Source: CAZAXU01 sp964489245
GTDB taxonomy: Bacteria > Bacteroidota > Bacteroidia > Flavobacteriales > Flavobacteriaceae
NCBI GenBank assembly: GCA_964489245.1
Contig: CAZAXU010000009.1
Span: forward strand, 1 to 52,045
DNA: 52,045 nucleotides
Reading direction: 5' to 3'
This document shows, piece after piece, positions 24,002 to 33,786 of this stretch (position 1 is its first letter; every line of letters begins with the position of its first letter). The position numbers were made by a program, and so were the translations under genes. The notes beneath the pieces are model-generated. The model had not been told where the DNA came from. It did no database searches and saw only the letters and a program-made list of their open reading frames with translations.

Positions 24002-24009
24002 TATCTTTG
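24002..24009 (+). promoter_or_regulatory. -7 element of the oligopeptidase gene (TATCTTTG)
   Basis: A consensus TATCTTTG sits 22 bases before the start codon at 24032, preceded by a T-rich stretch. Confidence 0.6.
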
Positions 24010-24031
24010 CATTTCTTTATAATAAACAGAG

Positions 24032-26086
24032 ATGAGTGATATGCCGCAAGCAAAAAAAAATCCGCATGAATTGAAGAAGCATGATGATGTCAGAATTGAC
24101 AATTATTTTTGGCTGAATGATAGAGAAAATGAAAAAGTGTTGGATTATTTAAGAGCAGAAAACGCCTATTTTGAGAAACATACGGCTTCATATAAAAATT
24201 TTGAAAATAGTCTTTTTGAAGAACTGAAATCAAGAATCAAAGAAGAAGATGAGTCTGTGCCTTATTTTGAAAACGGCTATTTTTATCAAACCCGCTACAG
24301 TAAAGGAAAAGAATATCCCGTCTATTTAAGAAAAAAGAAAAATCTCAAAGCCCCCGAAGAAATTATTTTTGATGAAAATCAAATGGCAGAAGCATATGAA
24401 TATTATAATTTGAAAGGAATAGAAGTCAGTCCTAACAATAAATTTGCCGTCTTCGGAGAAGATGTCACGGGAAGACGTCAATATGTGTTGAAAATCAAAA
24501 ATTTAGAGAGTGGTGAGATATTGAGAGACAAAATAAAAAACACTACGGGAAGTGCCGTTTGGGCAAATGATAACCAAACCTTATTCTACACGAAAAAGGA
24601 CAAAAAAACGCTGAGAGCTTTTCAAATCTATAAGCATATCTTAGGCACTGATGCCGGAGATGATATTTTGGTTTATGAAGAGAAAGATGATATTTTCGAT
24701 GTTTTTGTGACCAAAAGCAAAAGCAATAAATATATTTATATTGCCTCGTTCAGCACACTGACCACGGAATATCAATATTTGGATGCCAATCGTCCTGATG
24801 ATGACTTCAAGGTTTTTGCACAAAGAAAAAGGGGAGTGGAATATAATCTTTTTCACAAAGGCAAGCGTTTTTATATCTTAACAAATAAAGATCATGCGCT
24901 CAATTTCAAATTGATGCAAACAAGCATTGAAGAAACTCGAATGAATCAATGGCAAGATTTTATCCCGCACAGAACAGAAGTTTTGTTGGAAGATGTGGAA
25001 ATATTTCAAGATTTTCTGCTACTGACAGAGCGAAAAAAAGGCTTGAATATGCTCAGAATTGTTTGTGAAAAGAAAAAAGAAGATTTCTATATTGATTTTG
25101 ATGAAGAAACTTATACGCTATACGTATCGTATAATCCGGAAATGAACACCCATAAGTTCAGATATGTCTATAATTCAATGACAGTTCCTTCCTCTGTAGT
25201 GGAGTATGATGTGGACACCAAAACAAAGCAAGTTTTGAAAGAACAAGAAATTCCCGGAGAGAACTATGACAAGAACGAATATGAATCTGTCAGGCTTTGG
25301 GCGCCGGCGCGAGACGGAAAAAAAGTGCCGATTTCTGTTGTCTATAAAAAAGGCTTAAAACTCAACGGGAACAATCCTTTGTTGCTTTATGGCTATGGCT
25401 CCTACGGAATTACGGTAGATCCGGGTTTTAGCACTTCGAGACTGTCCTTGCTCAAACGCGGATTTGTTTTTGCCATTGCACACATCAGGGGTAGTGAATA
25501 TTTGGGTAGACCTTGGTATGAAGACGGCAAACTTTTGCAAAAGAAAAATACATTTTATGATTTTATTGATGCCGCTAAATATTTGATTTCCGAGAAATAT
25601 ACAAGTTCAAAACATCTCTATGCCATGGGAGGATCGGCAGGAGGCCTGTTGATGGGGGCTGTGTCCAATTATGAACCGGAGTTGTTCAACGGACTTGTGG
25701 CGCAAGTGCCTTTTGTCGATGTGCTAACCACCATGTTGGATGAGTCCATTCCTCTGACCACGGGAGAATATGACGAATGGGGAAATCCTAACGAAAAAAA
25801 ATATTATGACTATATCAAATTATATTCTCCTTATGATAATGTTGAAGCAAAGTCTTATCCGAATATGCTGATAACCACCGGATTGTACGATTCTCAAGTG
25901 CAATATTGGGAGCCGGCAAAATGGGTGGCAAAATTGAGAGAACTCAAGACGGATGATCGTGTCCTTTTGTTGCATACAGACATGAACAGCGGACATGGTG
26001 GCGCATCCGGACGATATAAATCTTTGAAAGATCGTGCCAGAGAATATGCATTTTTGTTGAACCTAGCCAATCGAACTCATGATTAG
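24032..26086 (+). CDS. ptrB: Oligopeptidase B-like S9 serine peptidase
   Basis: 684 residues, the usual size. An N-terminal seven-bladed propeller (starting RIDNYFWLNDRENEKVLDYL) is followed by the catalytic alpha/beta hydrolase domain. Ser535 sits in GGSAGG, Asp620 in GLYDSQV and His655 in NSGHGG. No signal peptide, so it is cytoplasmic and degrades small peptides, typically after basic residues. The last 8 bases overlap the following DMT transporter gene. Confidence 0.93.
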   Translation: MSDMPQAKKNPHELKKHDDVRIDNYFWLNDRENEKVLDYLRAENAYFEKHTASYKNFENSLFEELKSRIKEEDESVPYFENGYFYQTRYSKGKEYPVYLRKKKNLKAPEEIIFDENQMAEAYEYYNLKGIEVSPNNKFAVFGEDVTGRRQYVLKIKNLESGEILRDKIKNTTGSAVWANDNQTLFYTKKDKKTLRAFQIYKHILGTDAGDDILVYEEKDDIFDVFVTKSKSNKYIYIASFSTLTTEYQYLDANRPDDDFKVFAQRKRGVEYNLFHKGKRFYILTNKDHALNFKLMQTSIEETRMNQWQDFIPHRTEVLLEDVEIFQDFLLLTERKKGLNMLRIVCEKKKEDFYIDFDEETYTLYVSYNPEMNTHKFRYVYNSMTVPSSVVEYDVDTKTKQVLKEQEIPGENYDKNEYESVRLWAPARDGKKVPISVVYKKGLKLNGNNPLLLYGYGSYGITVDPGFSTSRLSLLKRGFVFAIAHIRGSEYLGRPWYEDGKLLQKKNTFYDFIDAAKYLISEKYTSSKHLYAMGGSAGGLLMGAVSNYEPELFNGLVAQVPFVDVLTTMLDESIPLTTGEYDEWGNPNEKKYYDYIKLYSPYDNVEAKSYPNMLITTGLYDSQVQYWEPAKWVAKLRELKTDDRVLLLHTDMNSGHGGASGRYKSLKDRAREYAFLLNLANRTHD

Positions 26087-26993
26087 TTTTTGGCATAAAC
26101 TTTCGAACAAAACTAAAGGCTATTTGCTCACGCTGATAGGTGTTTTGGCAATGGCAAATGTCTTTATTTTCAGTAAGGCAGCATTGCAAGAACTCAAATT
26201 GCCACAGTTTGGATTCTATTGGTTTTTTACCGGACTTATTTTGATTATAAGTCTGGCGATTAAACAAAAATCATTTCGTAAAATCAAAGAATTCTCAAAA
26301 AGAGATTTTCTTTTTTTACTGCTTTTCGGATTGATTGAAATCATATCGACAAGCTTATTTTTTAAATCCATTGGAACAATGCCCAATCCGAGTATTGTCG
26401 CGTTTATGAGTAATCTCGGACCCGTTTTTGTTTTGATATTGGGTTTTATTGTTTTAAAAGAAAGATTTAACAAAACGGAGATTATAGGCATTTTGCTCAC
26501 ACTGACAGCAGCTTTTTTGTTGAGTTATAATCCGAAATGGATTAAATTGAACGAAATGTTTATCGATGGCAGCCAATATGTGTTGTTTTTCACTTTCTTG
26601 TTTGCCGTTAATGCCATTTTGTTGAAAATCAATATCGTTAAATTGTCTCCAATTCTTTTGGCATTGAATAGGGTGATTTTTCTTTTTTTATTTTCTTGGA
26701 TAGCCTTGGAATGGAAAGATTTGTCTTATGAAATTTCATCGACAGCCATAAGAAATGTGATGATTGGTGCGTTTTTAGGTCCGTTTTTGGCGGCAATTGT
26801 AGGGCTATATGCCATCAAGTATATAGAAGTTTCCAGAAAATCGATTTTGTCTTCAACCAAAGGTTTGTTCGTTTTGGCGGGGAGCTATATCTATTTTCAT
26901 AAAATACCGACAAACATCCAATTTATAGGGGGTATTTTGTCTATCCTGGGAGTTGTTCTCATCATTTTTGGAAAAAAAAGACACTCTTTGTAA
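26079..26993 (+). CDS. DMT superfamily (EamA) transporter
   Basis: 304 residues with ten predicted membrane helices in two EamA repeats (about 14-148 and 165-298). The first repeat ends with the typical PVFVLILGFIVLKERF, and the second with GGILSILGVVLIIFG. It overlaps the oligopeptidase gene by 8 bases, suggesting coupled translation. The substrate (amino acid or other metabolite) is unknown; pairing with a peptidase may hint at amino-acid export. Confidence 0.85.
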   Translation: MISFWHKLSNKTKGYLLTLIGVLAMANVFIFSKAALQELKLPQFGFYWFFTGLILIISLAIKQKSFRKIKEFSKRDFLFLLLFGLIEIISTSLFFKSIGTMPNPSIVAFMSNLGPVFVLILGFIVLKERFNKTEIIGILLTLTAAFLLSYNPKWIKLNEMFIDGSQYVLFFTFLFAVNAILLKINIVKLSPILLALNRVIFLFLFSWIALEWKDLSYEISSTAIRNVMIGAFLGPFLAAIVGLYAIKYIEVSRKSILSSTKGLFVLAGSYIYFHKIPTNIQFIGGILSILGVVLIIFGKKRHSL

Positions 26994-27025
26994 CCTACAT
27001 GACCCTGTTATTAGTAAAATATTCT

Positions 27026-27033
27026 TACATTTG
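27026..27033 (+). promoter_or_regulatory. -7 element of the cysteine/cystathionine synthase gene (TACATTTG)
   Basis: TACATTTG fits TAnnTTTG and lies 45 bases before the ATG at 27079. Confidence 0.5.
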
Positions 27034-27078
27034 CACAGCTAAAAGCAATCGAGTATTGCTATTTTGAAGAAATGATTT

Positions 27079-28119
27079 ATGAAAAATAATCCTAAAATTG
27101 TTGATAGCGTCTTAGACTTGATAGGAAATACGCCCATGGTGCGGCTATCTAAAGTGACAGAGGGCTTAAAAGGAAATTTCTACGGAAAATTGGAATCGTT
27201 TAATCCAGGTGATTCAGTGAAAGACAGAATAGGTCTGTATATCATTGATAAAGCGGAAAAAGCAGGTTTGATAAAACCCGGCGATACCATCATAGAAACC
27301 ACATCTGGAAATACAGGTTTCAGCTTGGCAATGATTGGTGCGGTAAAAGGATATAAGGTGATTCTTGCCGTGAAAGACAAAGCAACTGAAGACAAGATTA
27401 ATATGCTCAGAACAATGGGTGCAAAGGTCTATGTCTGTCCGTCTGAAGTAGATGCAGAAGATCCAAGGTCTTATTATTCCGTGGCAAAAAGACTGCATGA
27501 AGAAACACCTAATTCCCTCTATGTAAATCAATATTTTAATGAATTGAATATCAAAGCGCACTATTTTTCTTCCGGTGTAGAAATTTGGGATCAAACCCAA
27601 GGAAAAGTGACCCATGTGATCGCTTGTGCTGCTACAGGAGGTACCATTTCAGGTATTGCGCGCTATTTGAAAGAAAAAAATTCGGATATTAAAATTTTGG
27701 GCGTGGATGCCTATGGTTCGGCATTGAAAAAATATCACGAAACCGGAGTTTTTGATAAAGAAGAAATCTATTCTTACAGAATTGAGGGTTTGGGCAAAAA
27801 TTTGATTCCCACAGCAACAGATTTTGAATTGATAGATTATTTTATGAAAGTCACCGACGAAAATTCCGCATACAGAGGAAGAGAGTTGGCGTTGAGAGAA
27901 GGAATTTTTGCGGGATATACTAGTGGAGCAGCACTTGAAGCAGCCCATCTGTATGAAAAAGCAGGTTATTTTGATGAAAACAGTCACGTGGTGTTGATTT
28001 TTCCTGATCATGGTTCCAGATATATGGGCAAAATTTATAGCAACAAATGGATGTTGGCGCAAGGATTTAATAAATACATGTCGCTCGAACCTAAAAAAGA
28101 AGTAGAGTACATCAAATAA
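27079..28119 (+). CDS. PLP-dependent cysteine synthase / cystathionine beta-synthase
   Basis: 346 residues of the fold type II PLP family. The PLP lysine is Lys48 (GDSVKDRIG), the asparagine loop is TTSGNTGF, and the phosphate cradle is ATGGTISG. The sequence around RSYYSVAKRL and NQYFNELNIKAHY resembles cystathionine beta-synthase catalytic cores more than plain CysK, but the C-terminal CBS domains are absent. It makes cysteine or cystathionine from serine derivatives, and may also release H2S. It has its own promoter and a strong terminator. Confidence 0.88.
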   Translation: MKNNPKIVDSVLDLIGNTPMVRLSKVTEGLKGNFYGKLESFNPGDSVKDRIGLYIIDKAEKAGLIKPGDTIIETTSGNTGFSLAMIGAVKGYKVILAVKDKATEDKINMLRTMGAKVYVCPSEVDAEDPRSYYSVAKRLHEETPNSLYVNQYFNELNIKAHYFSSGVEIWDQTQGKVTHVIACAATGGTISGIARYLKEKNSDIKILGVDAYGSALKKYHETGVFDKEEIYSYRIEGLGKNLIPTATDFELIDYFMKVTDENSAYRGRELALREGIFAGYTSGAALEAAHLYEKAGYFDENSHVVLIFPDHGSRYMGKIYSNKWMLAQGFNKYMSLEPKKEVEYIK

Positions 28120-28135
28120 ACAAACAAACATGAAA

Positions 28136-28168
28136 ACCAAAAAGCCGCGAAAAATCGCGGCTTTTTTT
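28136..28168. terminator. Intrinsic terminator
   Basis: A 12-bp stem (aaaaagccgcga / tcgcggcttttt) with a 4-base loop and flanking A and T runs follows the cysteine/cystathionine synthase gene by about 17 bases. Confidence 0.9.
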
Positions 28169-28375
28169 GATGGGACTATTTTTTCAAAGGTTTTATACCA
28201 AAATGACATACAAAATATTTTGGACTATTTTATAAATCAATTTGGCATTAATGATAGATGGATGTCATATGAAAGTCTTAATTTTTAGACAAGTATCCGG
28301 GATCTGGCGGATTTTTAAAACCTACTAGGTCCAATATGAGAAGTTTTTACTGATTTTCGGTTGGGAATAAAATAC

Positions 28376-28383
28376 TATCTTTG
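28376..28383 (+). promoter_or_regulatory. -7 element of lolD (TATCTTTG)
   Basis: TATCTTTG covers 28376-28383. A TTG at 28381 that could be read as a start codon is part of this element, so the real lolD start is the ATG at 28411. Confidence 0.6.
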
Positions 28384-28410
28384 TCATCAAATATTTTTAA
28401 TGATTATCAG

Positions 28411-29070
28411 ATGATTAGCGCAAAGAATTTACATAAAAAATATGGCGATCTTGAAGTCTTAAAAGGTATTGATTTACAAATAGATAGAGGAGAAGTAGTT
28501 GCCATTGTGGGACCATCGGGAGCAGGAAAAACAACGCTTTTGCAACTAATCGGCACTTTGGATATGCCGTCAAATGCAGATTATGAACTGAGAATCAATC
28601 AAACCAATCTTAAGAACTTATCAGACAGCGAATTGTCGAAATTTAGAAATAAAGAAATCGGTTTTATCTTTCAGTTTCATCAATTGCTGCCGGAGTTCAC
28701 CGCTTTGGAAAATGTGGCTATTCCCGCCTATATTGCAGGAGTTTCAAAGAAGAAAGCAGACAAAAGAGCCGGAGAACTCTTGGAGTTTTTGGGTTTGTCA
28801 AATAGAATTCTTCATAAGCCCGGAAAACTTTCGGGCGGAGAGCAACAACGTGTTGCCGTGGCAAGAGCATTAATCAATAGTCCATCGGTGATTATGGCAG
28901 ATGAACCTAGTGGAAATCTGGATTCTGAAAATGCCAAACAATTGCATAAACTCTTTTTTGATTTGAGAGATCGTTTTAACCAGACTTTTGTCATCGTGAC
29001 CCATAATGAAGAATTGGCGGAAATGTCAGATAGGAAATTAGTGATGAAAGACGGAAAAATAATAGACTGA
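28411..29070 (+). CDS. lolD: LolD-type ABC transporter ATPase
   Basis: 219 residues from the ATG at 28411 (MISAKNLHKKYGDLEVLKGI). Walker A is GPSGAGKT (34-41), the signature is LSGGEQQR, Walker B is VIMADEPSGNLDS and the switch His is in IVTHNEE. The SGNLDS after Walker B and the QFHQLLPEFTALENV segment are typical of the LolD/MacB family, which powers lipoprotein release or peptide export. No membrane partner is adjacent, which is common for lolD in Bacteroidota. Confidence 0.9.
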   Translation: MISAKNLHKKYGDLEVLKGIDLQIDRGEVVAIVGPSGAGKTTLLQLIGTLDMPSNADYELRINQTNLKNLSDSELSKFRNKEIGFIFQFHQLLPEFTALENVAIPAYIAGVSKKKADKRAGELLEFLGLSNRILHKPGKLSGGEQQRVAVARALINSPSVIMADEPSGNLDSENAKQLHKLFFDLRDRFNQTFVIVTHNEELAEMSDRKLVMKDGKIID

Positions 29071-29184
29071 AAGGAGAAAAATAAGAATCCGATTGATTTT
29101 AAGATTTAAACAGATTGGAAGAGGAAGAAAAGTAAACGAAATAAGATATAAGAGAAAACGGTTTATACACAACATTAAAAAGAA

Positions 29185-31146
29185 ATGAATATAGAATATC
29201 CGAAAATACTGTATGCTCTCTTTCTCTTATTGGTTCCTGTTGTCATTCATTTGGTGCGCTGGAAAAAATATAAAAAAGAACTGTTCAGCAATGTGGCTTT
29301 CCTAAAAGATTTGGAACTAAAATCAAGGCGAAGCAGAAAATTGAAAGAGCTTGTTGTTTTGCTGCTGAGAATACTGGCATTTGCATCGCTTATTTTTGCT
29401 TTTTCTCAACCATATTTTCCCTCCGATGTCGAAAAAAAAGACATCAAAAATATACAACAAATCATCTATATCGACAATTCGCTGAGCATGTCTGCCTTGA
29501 CAAAAGATGCCAATCTTTGGCAAGCTGTGTTGCAAGATCTAGTCAAAAATTTGAACGACGAGCAACACTATACGCTGCTGACCAACGAGCAAACATTCAA
29601 AGATATAAGCGGAAAACAACTTAAAGAAAAACTTTATCAAATTAAATTCAGTGTTCAACCGACCAAACATGCAAGTCAGATTAAAAAAGCCAATTTTTTG
29701 TTTGCTAAGTCGGAGAACCAACAAAAGGATTTGATTTATATCAGTGATTTTCAAAATGTCTATGCAGAAATTTTGGACAAAAATCTTTTTAGTCCTGAAA
29801 TTAATTATCACTTTTATCCTAAGCAAACAAAAGCTCTAAAGAATATGAGTATAGATTCGCTGTGGTTGGTTTCAAAAAATGGAGATAATTATCATTTGCG
29901 TATAAAATTGTCGGCAAACGACAAAAAACTGCACTCGCCCGTGAGCATTATGCAAGGAGAACATTTGCTGTGGAGAAGTCGGGTGGATTTTCAAGACACT
30001 TTGCATAAGTTGATGGATATTAAACTGTCCGGTAAAGGGTTTGAAGCAAGGGCAATGTTGAAAGATCAAGGTTTTAGGTTTGATAATGAACTCTATTTCA
30101 CTTTATCTCAACCCGAAAAAATCAAAGTTTTGGTGCTTGGAAAGCAACTTCCGACTTTTTTGAAAAAAATCTATACCCCGGACGAATTTGTGCTGGATTG
30201 GAAGCCTGCTAACCAAACCGACTACGGAAAAATGTCGGATTATGACTTGATTGTTTTGAACGAATTGGCAGATATGTCTCAAATCTCTTTTGATGCCTTC
30301 AACAAATACGTGCGGAAATTCGGAAATTTATGCCTGATTCCGAATATGAAAAAACCGATGGAGTTCAAAAAAGCATTGAAACAGCTTAAAATTTCTACTA
30401 ACATAAGTTTGGATACGACAAAAGTTTTGATGAATCAAATTCATTTTGAACATCCCCTGCTTAAAAATGTATATTTAAAGAAAACAAAAAACTTTGCCTA
30501 CCCGTTTGTCAAGCAACATTTTAGGTTTTCCAATGCAAAAAATTGGATTTATAAATTAAACGACAACACAGCTTTTGTATCACAATATCGTAGAAATGGA
30601 AATATTTTTGTTTTTGCTGCGAGCCTACAATCTGAAAATACAAACTTTAGCTTGTCTCCCTCACTGGTGGTGCCTGTTTTTTATCAAATTTCGAAAGCAA
30701 ACAATAAAAAGAGTAGAGTCTATTTTGTGATTGGTGCGGAAAATAAGTGGAAAGTTGCCGAAAAATTGAATGCCGATGAAGTGTTGAAACTCAGAAAGGG
30801 CACACGAGAATATATTCCTTTTCAAATCAATCAATTCAATAGTGTTAGCATTTCTACTACTGATTTTCCTGATGAAAATGGAATATATGAAATTTTAAAA
30901 TCTAATCAAAAAATAAGTACTGTTGCCTATAATTTTAATAGAAAGGAAAACGTTTTGAATCATATTGCAATTCCCCAAAAGGATAATATTGATCAAATCA
31001 CTACTTTTGGAGATTATGTTGCTCGGCAAGAAGCCATGTTTCAAGAAAAATCTGTTTGGAAGTGGTTTTTATGGAGTGCTTTGCTGTTTTTGCTGCTCGA
31101 ATTTTTGGTGATAAGATTCTGGAAAGAAAAGAAAACTAAAATATAG
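29185..31146 (+). CDS. BatA/aerotolerance-like membrane protein
   Basis: 653 residues. The N-terminal BatA domain (PKILYALFLLLVPVVIHLVRW, read here as residues 6-26; then FSNVAFLKDL) has two membrane helices up to residue 75. A von Willebrand-like region follows with a MIDAS-type D97-N-S99-L-S101. A large extracytoplasmic part and a C-terminal membrane helix (about 626-645) complete the protein. This architecture is widespread in Bacteroidota and of unknown function. It lies before lpxK. Confidence 0.85.
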   Translation: MNIEYPKILYALFLLLVPVVIHLVRWKKYKKELFSNVAFLKDLELKSRRSRKLKELVVLLLRILAFASLIFAFSQPYFPSDVEKKDIKNIQQIIYIDNSLSMSALTKDANLWQAVLQDLVKNLNDEQHYTLLTNEQTFKDISGKQLKEKLYQIKFSVQPTKHASQIKKANFLFAKSENQQKDLIYISDFQNVYAEILDKNLFSPEINYHFYPKQTKALKNMSIDSLWLVSKNGDNYHLRIKLSANDKKLHSPVSIMQGEHLLWRSRVDFQDTLHKLMDIKLSGKGFEARAMLKDQGFRFDNELYFTLSQPEKIKVLVLGKQLPTFLKKIYTPDEFVLDWKPANQTDYGKMSDYDLIVLNELADMSQISFDAFNKYVRKFGNLCLIPNMKKPMEFKKALKQLKISTNISLDTTKVLMNQIHFEHPLLKNVYLKKTKNFAYPFVKQHFRFSNAKNWIYKLNDNTAFVSQYRRNGNIFVFAASLQSENTNFSLSPSLVVPVFYQISKANNKKSRVYFVIGAENKWKVAEKLNADEVLKLRKGTREYIPFQINQFNSVSISTTDFPDENGIYEILKSNQKISTVAYNFNRKENVLNHIAIPQKDNIDQITTFGDYVARQEAMFQEKSVWKWFLWSALLFLLLEFLVIRFWKEKKTKI

Positions 31147-31207
31147 AATTATTACGCATAAATTAAGATACATATTATTTCCTTTTTCTCTATTATATGC
31201 TCTTGTT

Positions 31208-32182
31208 ATGCGTATGCGTAATTTGCTGTATGACAAGAATATAATCCAATCGGTTGGGTTTGATATTCCAATAATCAGCGTGGGGAATCTCAGTTTGGGC
31301 GGTTCAGGAAAAACGCCTCAGATTGAATATTTGATTGAATTGCTTAGAGATAAATATAATTTGGCGGTAGTCAGCAGAGGGTATAAAAGAAAAACAAAAG
31401 GATTTATATTGGCAGATGAGTCTGCTACTTATGAATCAATAGGAGATGAATCTTTTCAAATCAAGCGAAAATTTCCTGAAATTACAGTAGCGGTTTCTGA
31501 AGATCGAGCGCTTGGCATTCAAAAAATAATCAATCGAAAAAATATTGATGTAATCTTGTTGGATGATGCTTTTCAACATAGAAAAATTCGTGCAGGTTTG
31601 CAGATTGTGCTGACGCCGTATAATCAACTGTTCTATGATGATTATATCATGCCTGTCGGCAATTTAAGAGAGCGCAGGAAAAATATGAAACGTGCTGATA
31701 TTGTTGTTGTTACAAAATGTTCTGAAAGTATAACTTTAGAAGAAAAGAATCAAATAACAGACGAGATAAAGCTTTATTTCAAGAAAAATATTTTCTTTTC
31801 GAGCATCAAATATGATGATGAAATCTATCGAGAAAATAAGCAAATCTCCATCGAAAATTTGAAAAAAAAATCAATTTTATTAATCACCGGAATTGCAAAT
31901 CCAACACATTTATATGCTTATTTGTCAGAAAAAAATATTACTTTTGAAAGCTTGAAATTTGGCGATCATCATCATTTTTCATCCGGTGATATCAAGCGAA
32001 TCAAACAAGCCTATCACAATTTGGAGACAAGTGATAAACTGATATTGACAACGGAAAAAGATTATGTGAGACTTAAAGATAAGCTGAGTCTGCCGGTTTA
32101 TTATTTGCCGATTCAGACAGAGATTATTGAAAGAGAAATGTTTAACCAAAAAATTTTAGATTATGTCGGAAAAGATGAATGA
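31208..32182 (+). CDS. lpxK: Tetraacyldisaccharide 4'-kinase LpxK
   Basis: LpxK phosphorylates the lipid A precursor on the inner membrane. The P-loop SVGNLSLGGSGKTP, SRGYKR, DDAFQHR and the C-terminal TTEKDYVRL are clear. At the first ATG (31208) the protein has 324 residues, but the frame upstream encodes the LpxK N-terminal membrane helix (LRYILFPFSLLYALV) back to about 31148. No ATG, GTG or TTG exists there; an ATT start at 31148 or 31151, right after the BatA stop, is likely. The 3' end overlaps the PNP gene by 20 bases. Confidence 0.92.
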   Translation: MRMRNLLYDKNIIQSVGFDIPIISVGNLSLGGSGKTPQIEYLIELLRDKYNLAVVSRGYKRKTKGFILADESATYESIGDESFQIKRKFPEITVAVSEDRALGIQKIINRKNIDVILLDDAFQHRKIRAGLQIVLTPYNQLFYDDYIMPVGNLRERRKNMKRADIVVVTKCSESITLEEKNQITDEIKLYFKKNIFFSSIKYDDEIYRENKQISIENLKKKSILLITGIANPTHLYAYLSEKNITFESLKFGDHHHFSSGDIKRIKQAYHNLETSDKLILTTEKDYVRLKDKLSLPVYYLPIQTEIIEREMFNQKILDYVGKDE

Positions 32183-32993
32183 ATTTGATAAATCATTACA
32201 AACAGCAAATTATTTAAAACAGCAAATAGATTATATTCCGGAATATGCCATTGTTCTCGGTAGCGGATTGGGAAGTTTGGTAGAAGATATTCAAATAGAC
32301 AAAGAAATCTCGTATAGAGAAATTCCGAATTTTCCGGTTTCTACGGTCAAGGGGCATAAAGGTTCTTTGATTTTTGGGGAGCTTGGCGGTAAAAAAGTTT
32401 TGGCAATGAACGGACGCTTTCATTTCTATGAAGGTTATAATATGAAACAAGTAACTTTCCCTGAAAGAGTGTTTAAACAAATGGGAATCAATAAGTTGGT
32501 GGTTTCAAATGCCTCCGGCGGCGTGAATATAAACTATAAAATCGGCGAGGTGATGCTGATTAATGATCACATCAACCTTTTTCCGGAACACCCGCTTCAT
32601 GGTCAAAATGACGAAAGATTTGGTCCGCGTTTTGTGAATATGAGTGAACCATACAGTAAAAAGATGTTGCAAATTGTCAGAGATTATGCTGCAGAGAAAA
32701 ACATCAAAATACAAGAAGGTGTTTATCTGGGTTTGCAAGGTCCCACATTTGAAACTTTGGCAGAATATACCATGGTGAGAAATATGGGTGGAGATGCCGT
32801 GGGAATGTCCACAGTGCCCGAAGTGATTGTTGCCGTGCATATGGGCATGGAAGTTTTCGGAATTTCGGTGATTACCGATTTGGGTACCAAAGAATTCATT
32901 GAGGAGGTGAATCACCAAGAAGTGCTGAAAGCGGCAAAAGCAGCAGAGCCTGTTGTGCGAGAACTCGTAGGAAAATTAGTAGAACGCTATTAG
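32163..32993 (+). CDS. punA: Purine nucleoside phosphorylase
   Basis: 276 residues, the trimeric PNP family that cleaves inosine and guanosine with phosphate. Motifs: GSGLGSL (33-39), the phosphate loop GRFHFYEGY, NASGGVN, GPTFETLAEY, and the purine-site MSTVPEVIVAVHMG. Two starts fit (32163 and the ATG at 32175). The overlap with lpxK shows that the genes are translated together. Confidence 0.92.
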   Translation: MSEKMNEFDKSLQTANYLKQQIDYIPEYAIVLGSGLGSLVEDIQIDKEISYREIPNFPVSTVKGHKGSLIFGELGGKKVLAMNGRFHFYEGYNMKQVTFPERVFKQMGINKLVVSNASGGVNINYKIGEVMLINDHINLFPEHPLHGQNDERFGPRFVNMSEPYSKKMLQIVRDYAAEKNIKIQEGVYLGLQGPTFETLAEYTMVRNMGGDAVGMSTVPEVIVAVHMGMEVFGISVITDLGTKEFIEEVNHQEVLKAAKAAEPVVRELVGKLVERY

Positions 32994-33091
32994 TTGGCTG
33001 AGGTTCTGAACACCTTGATATTTCTTGAAAATAATCTTCTGATTACGATAGTCGTGAGTGCAATAGCCTCAGATTTGTATTAAACATCGAA

Positions 33092-33754
33092 ATGCAGACA
33101 AAAAAATTATCACTTCATCACGTGATACGCCCCGGTATCATCTCGGCTGATAAAAAATCTTCGGCACTCTTGATGTTGCATGGCTATGGAAGCAATGAAA
33201 TGGATTTGTTTTCGTTTGTCGATGAATTGCCTGAAAATCTGTTTATTATCAGCGCCCGAGCGCCGCACCGGTTGCCATTTGGCGGTTTTTCGTGGTATGA
33301 TATACATTTTGACGCTGACGATAATAAATTTTTTGATGACCTGCAAGCAATGGAGAGTCTCCGTTTGATTTCGAGCTTTATCGATGAATTATTTGAAGCC
33401 TATGATTTGGATGTTGAAAATTTCAATTTACTAGGCTTCAGTCAAGGTTCTATTATGAGTTATGCGTTGGGGTTCACTTTTCCTGAAAAGTTAAAAAATA
33501 TCGTAGCGCTCAGCGGTTATATCAATGAAGATATTATGCCGTTTAATCAAAAGAACGAACAATATAAAGATTTGGATTTCTTTATTTCTCACGGAATTTA
33601 TGATCCGGTTCTTCCTGTGGAGTGGGCGAGAAGAAGTCCGCAATACCTATCGGAAAGAAAAATTGAACATATTTATAAAGAATATCCGATGGGACACGAG
33701 GTGAATAGAGAAAATTTTGAAGATTTCAGACAATGGTTGTCCGAGAGAATTTAA
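33092..33754 (+). CDS. Phospholipase/carboxylesterase-type alpha/beta hydrolase
   Basis: 220 residues. LHGYGSNEMD (29-38) forms the oxyanion turn, Ser118 lies in GFSQGS, Asp in GIYDPVLPV, and His in PMGHEVN near residue 202. This is the small carboxylesterase/lysophospholipase family. It is cytoplasmic, in the same direction as PNP after a 98-base spacer. Substrate unknown. Confidence 0.88.
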   Translation: MQTKKLSLHHVIRPGIISADKKSSALLMLHGYGSNEMDLFSFVDELPENLFIISARAPHRLPFGGFSWYDIHFDADDNKFFDDLQAMESLRLISSFIDELFEAYDLDVENFNLLGFSQGSIMSYALGFTFPEKLKNIVALSGYINEDIMPFNQKNEQYKDLDFFISHGIYDPVLPVEWARRSPQYLSERKIEHIYKEYPMGHEVNRENFEDFRQWLSERI

Positions 33755-33786
33755 TAACTTCTTTTCAGATTAATTTATGCTTAAAG

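Noticed and set aside
24032..26086. Reverse-strand frames inside large genes (for example within ptrB, AclA-like and NuoD-like genes)
   Set aside because: They are unsupported by composition, motifs or start context, and overlap clear genes.
28381..28410. TTG at 28381 as the lolD start
   Set aside because: The TTG is the end of the TATCTTTG promoter element; the ATG at 28411 gives the normal LolD N-terminus.
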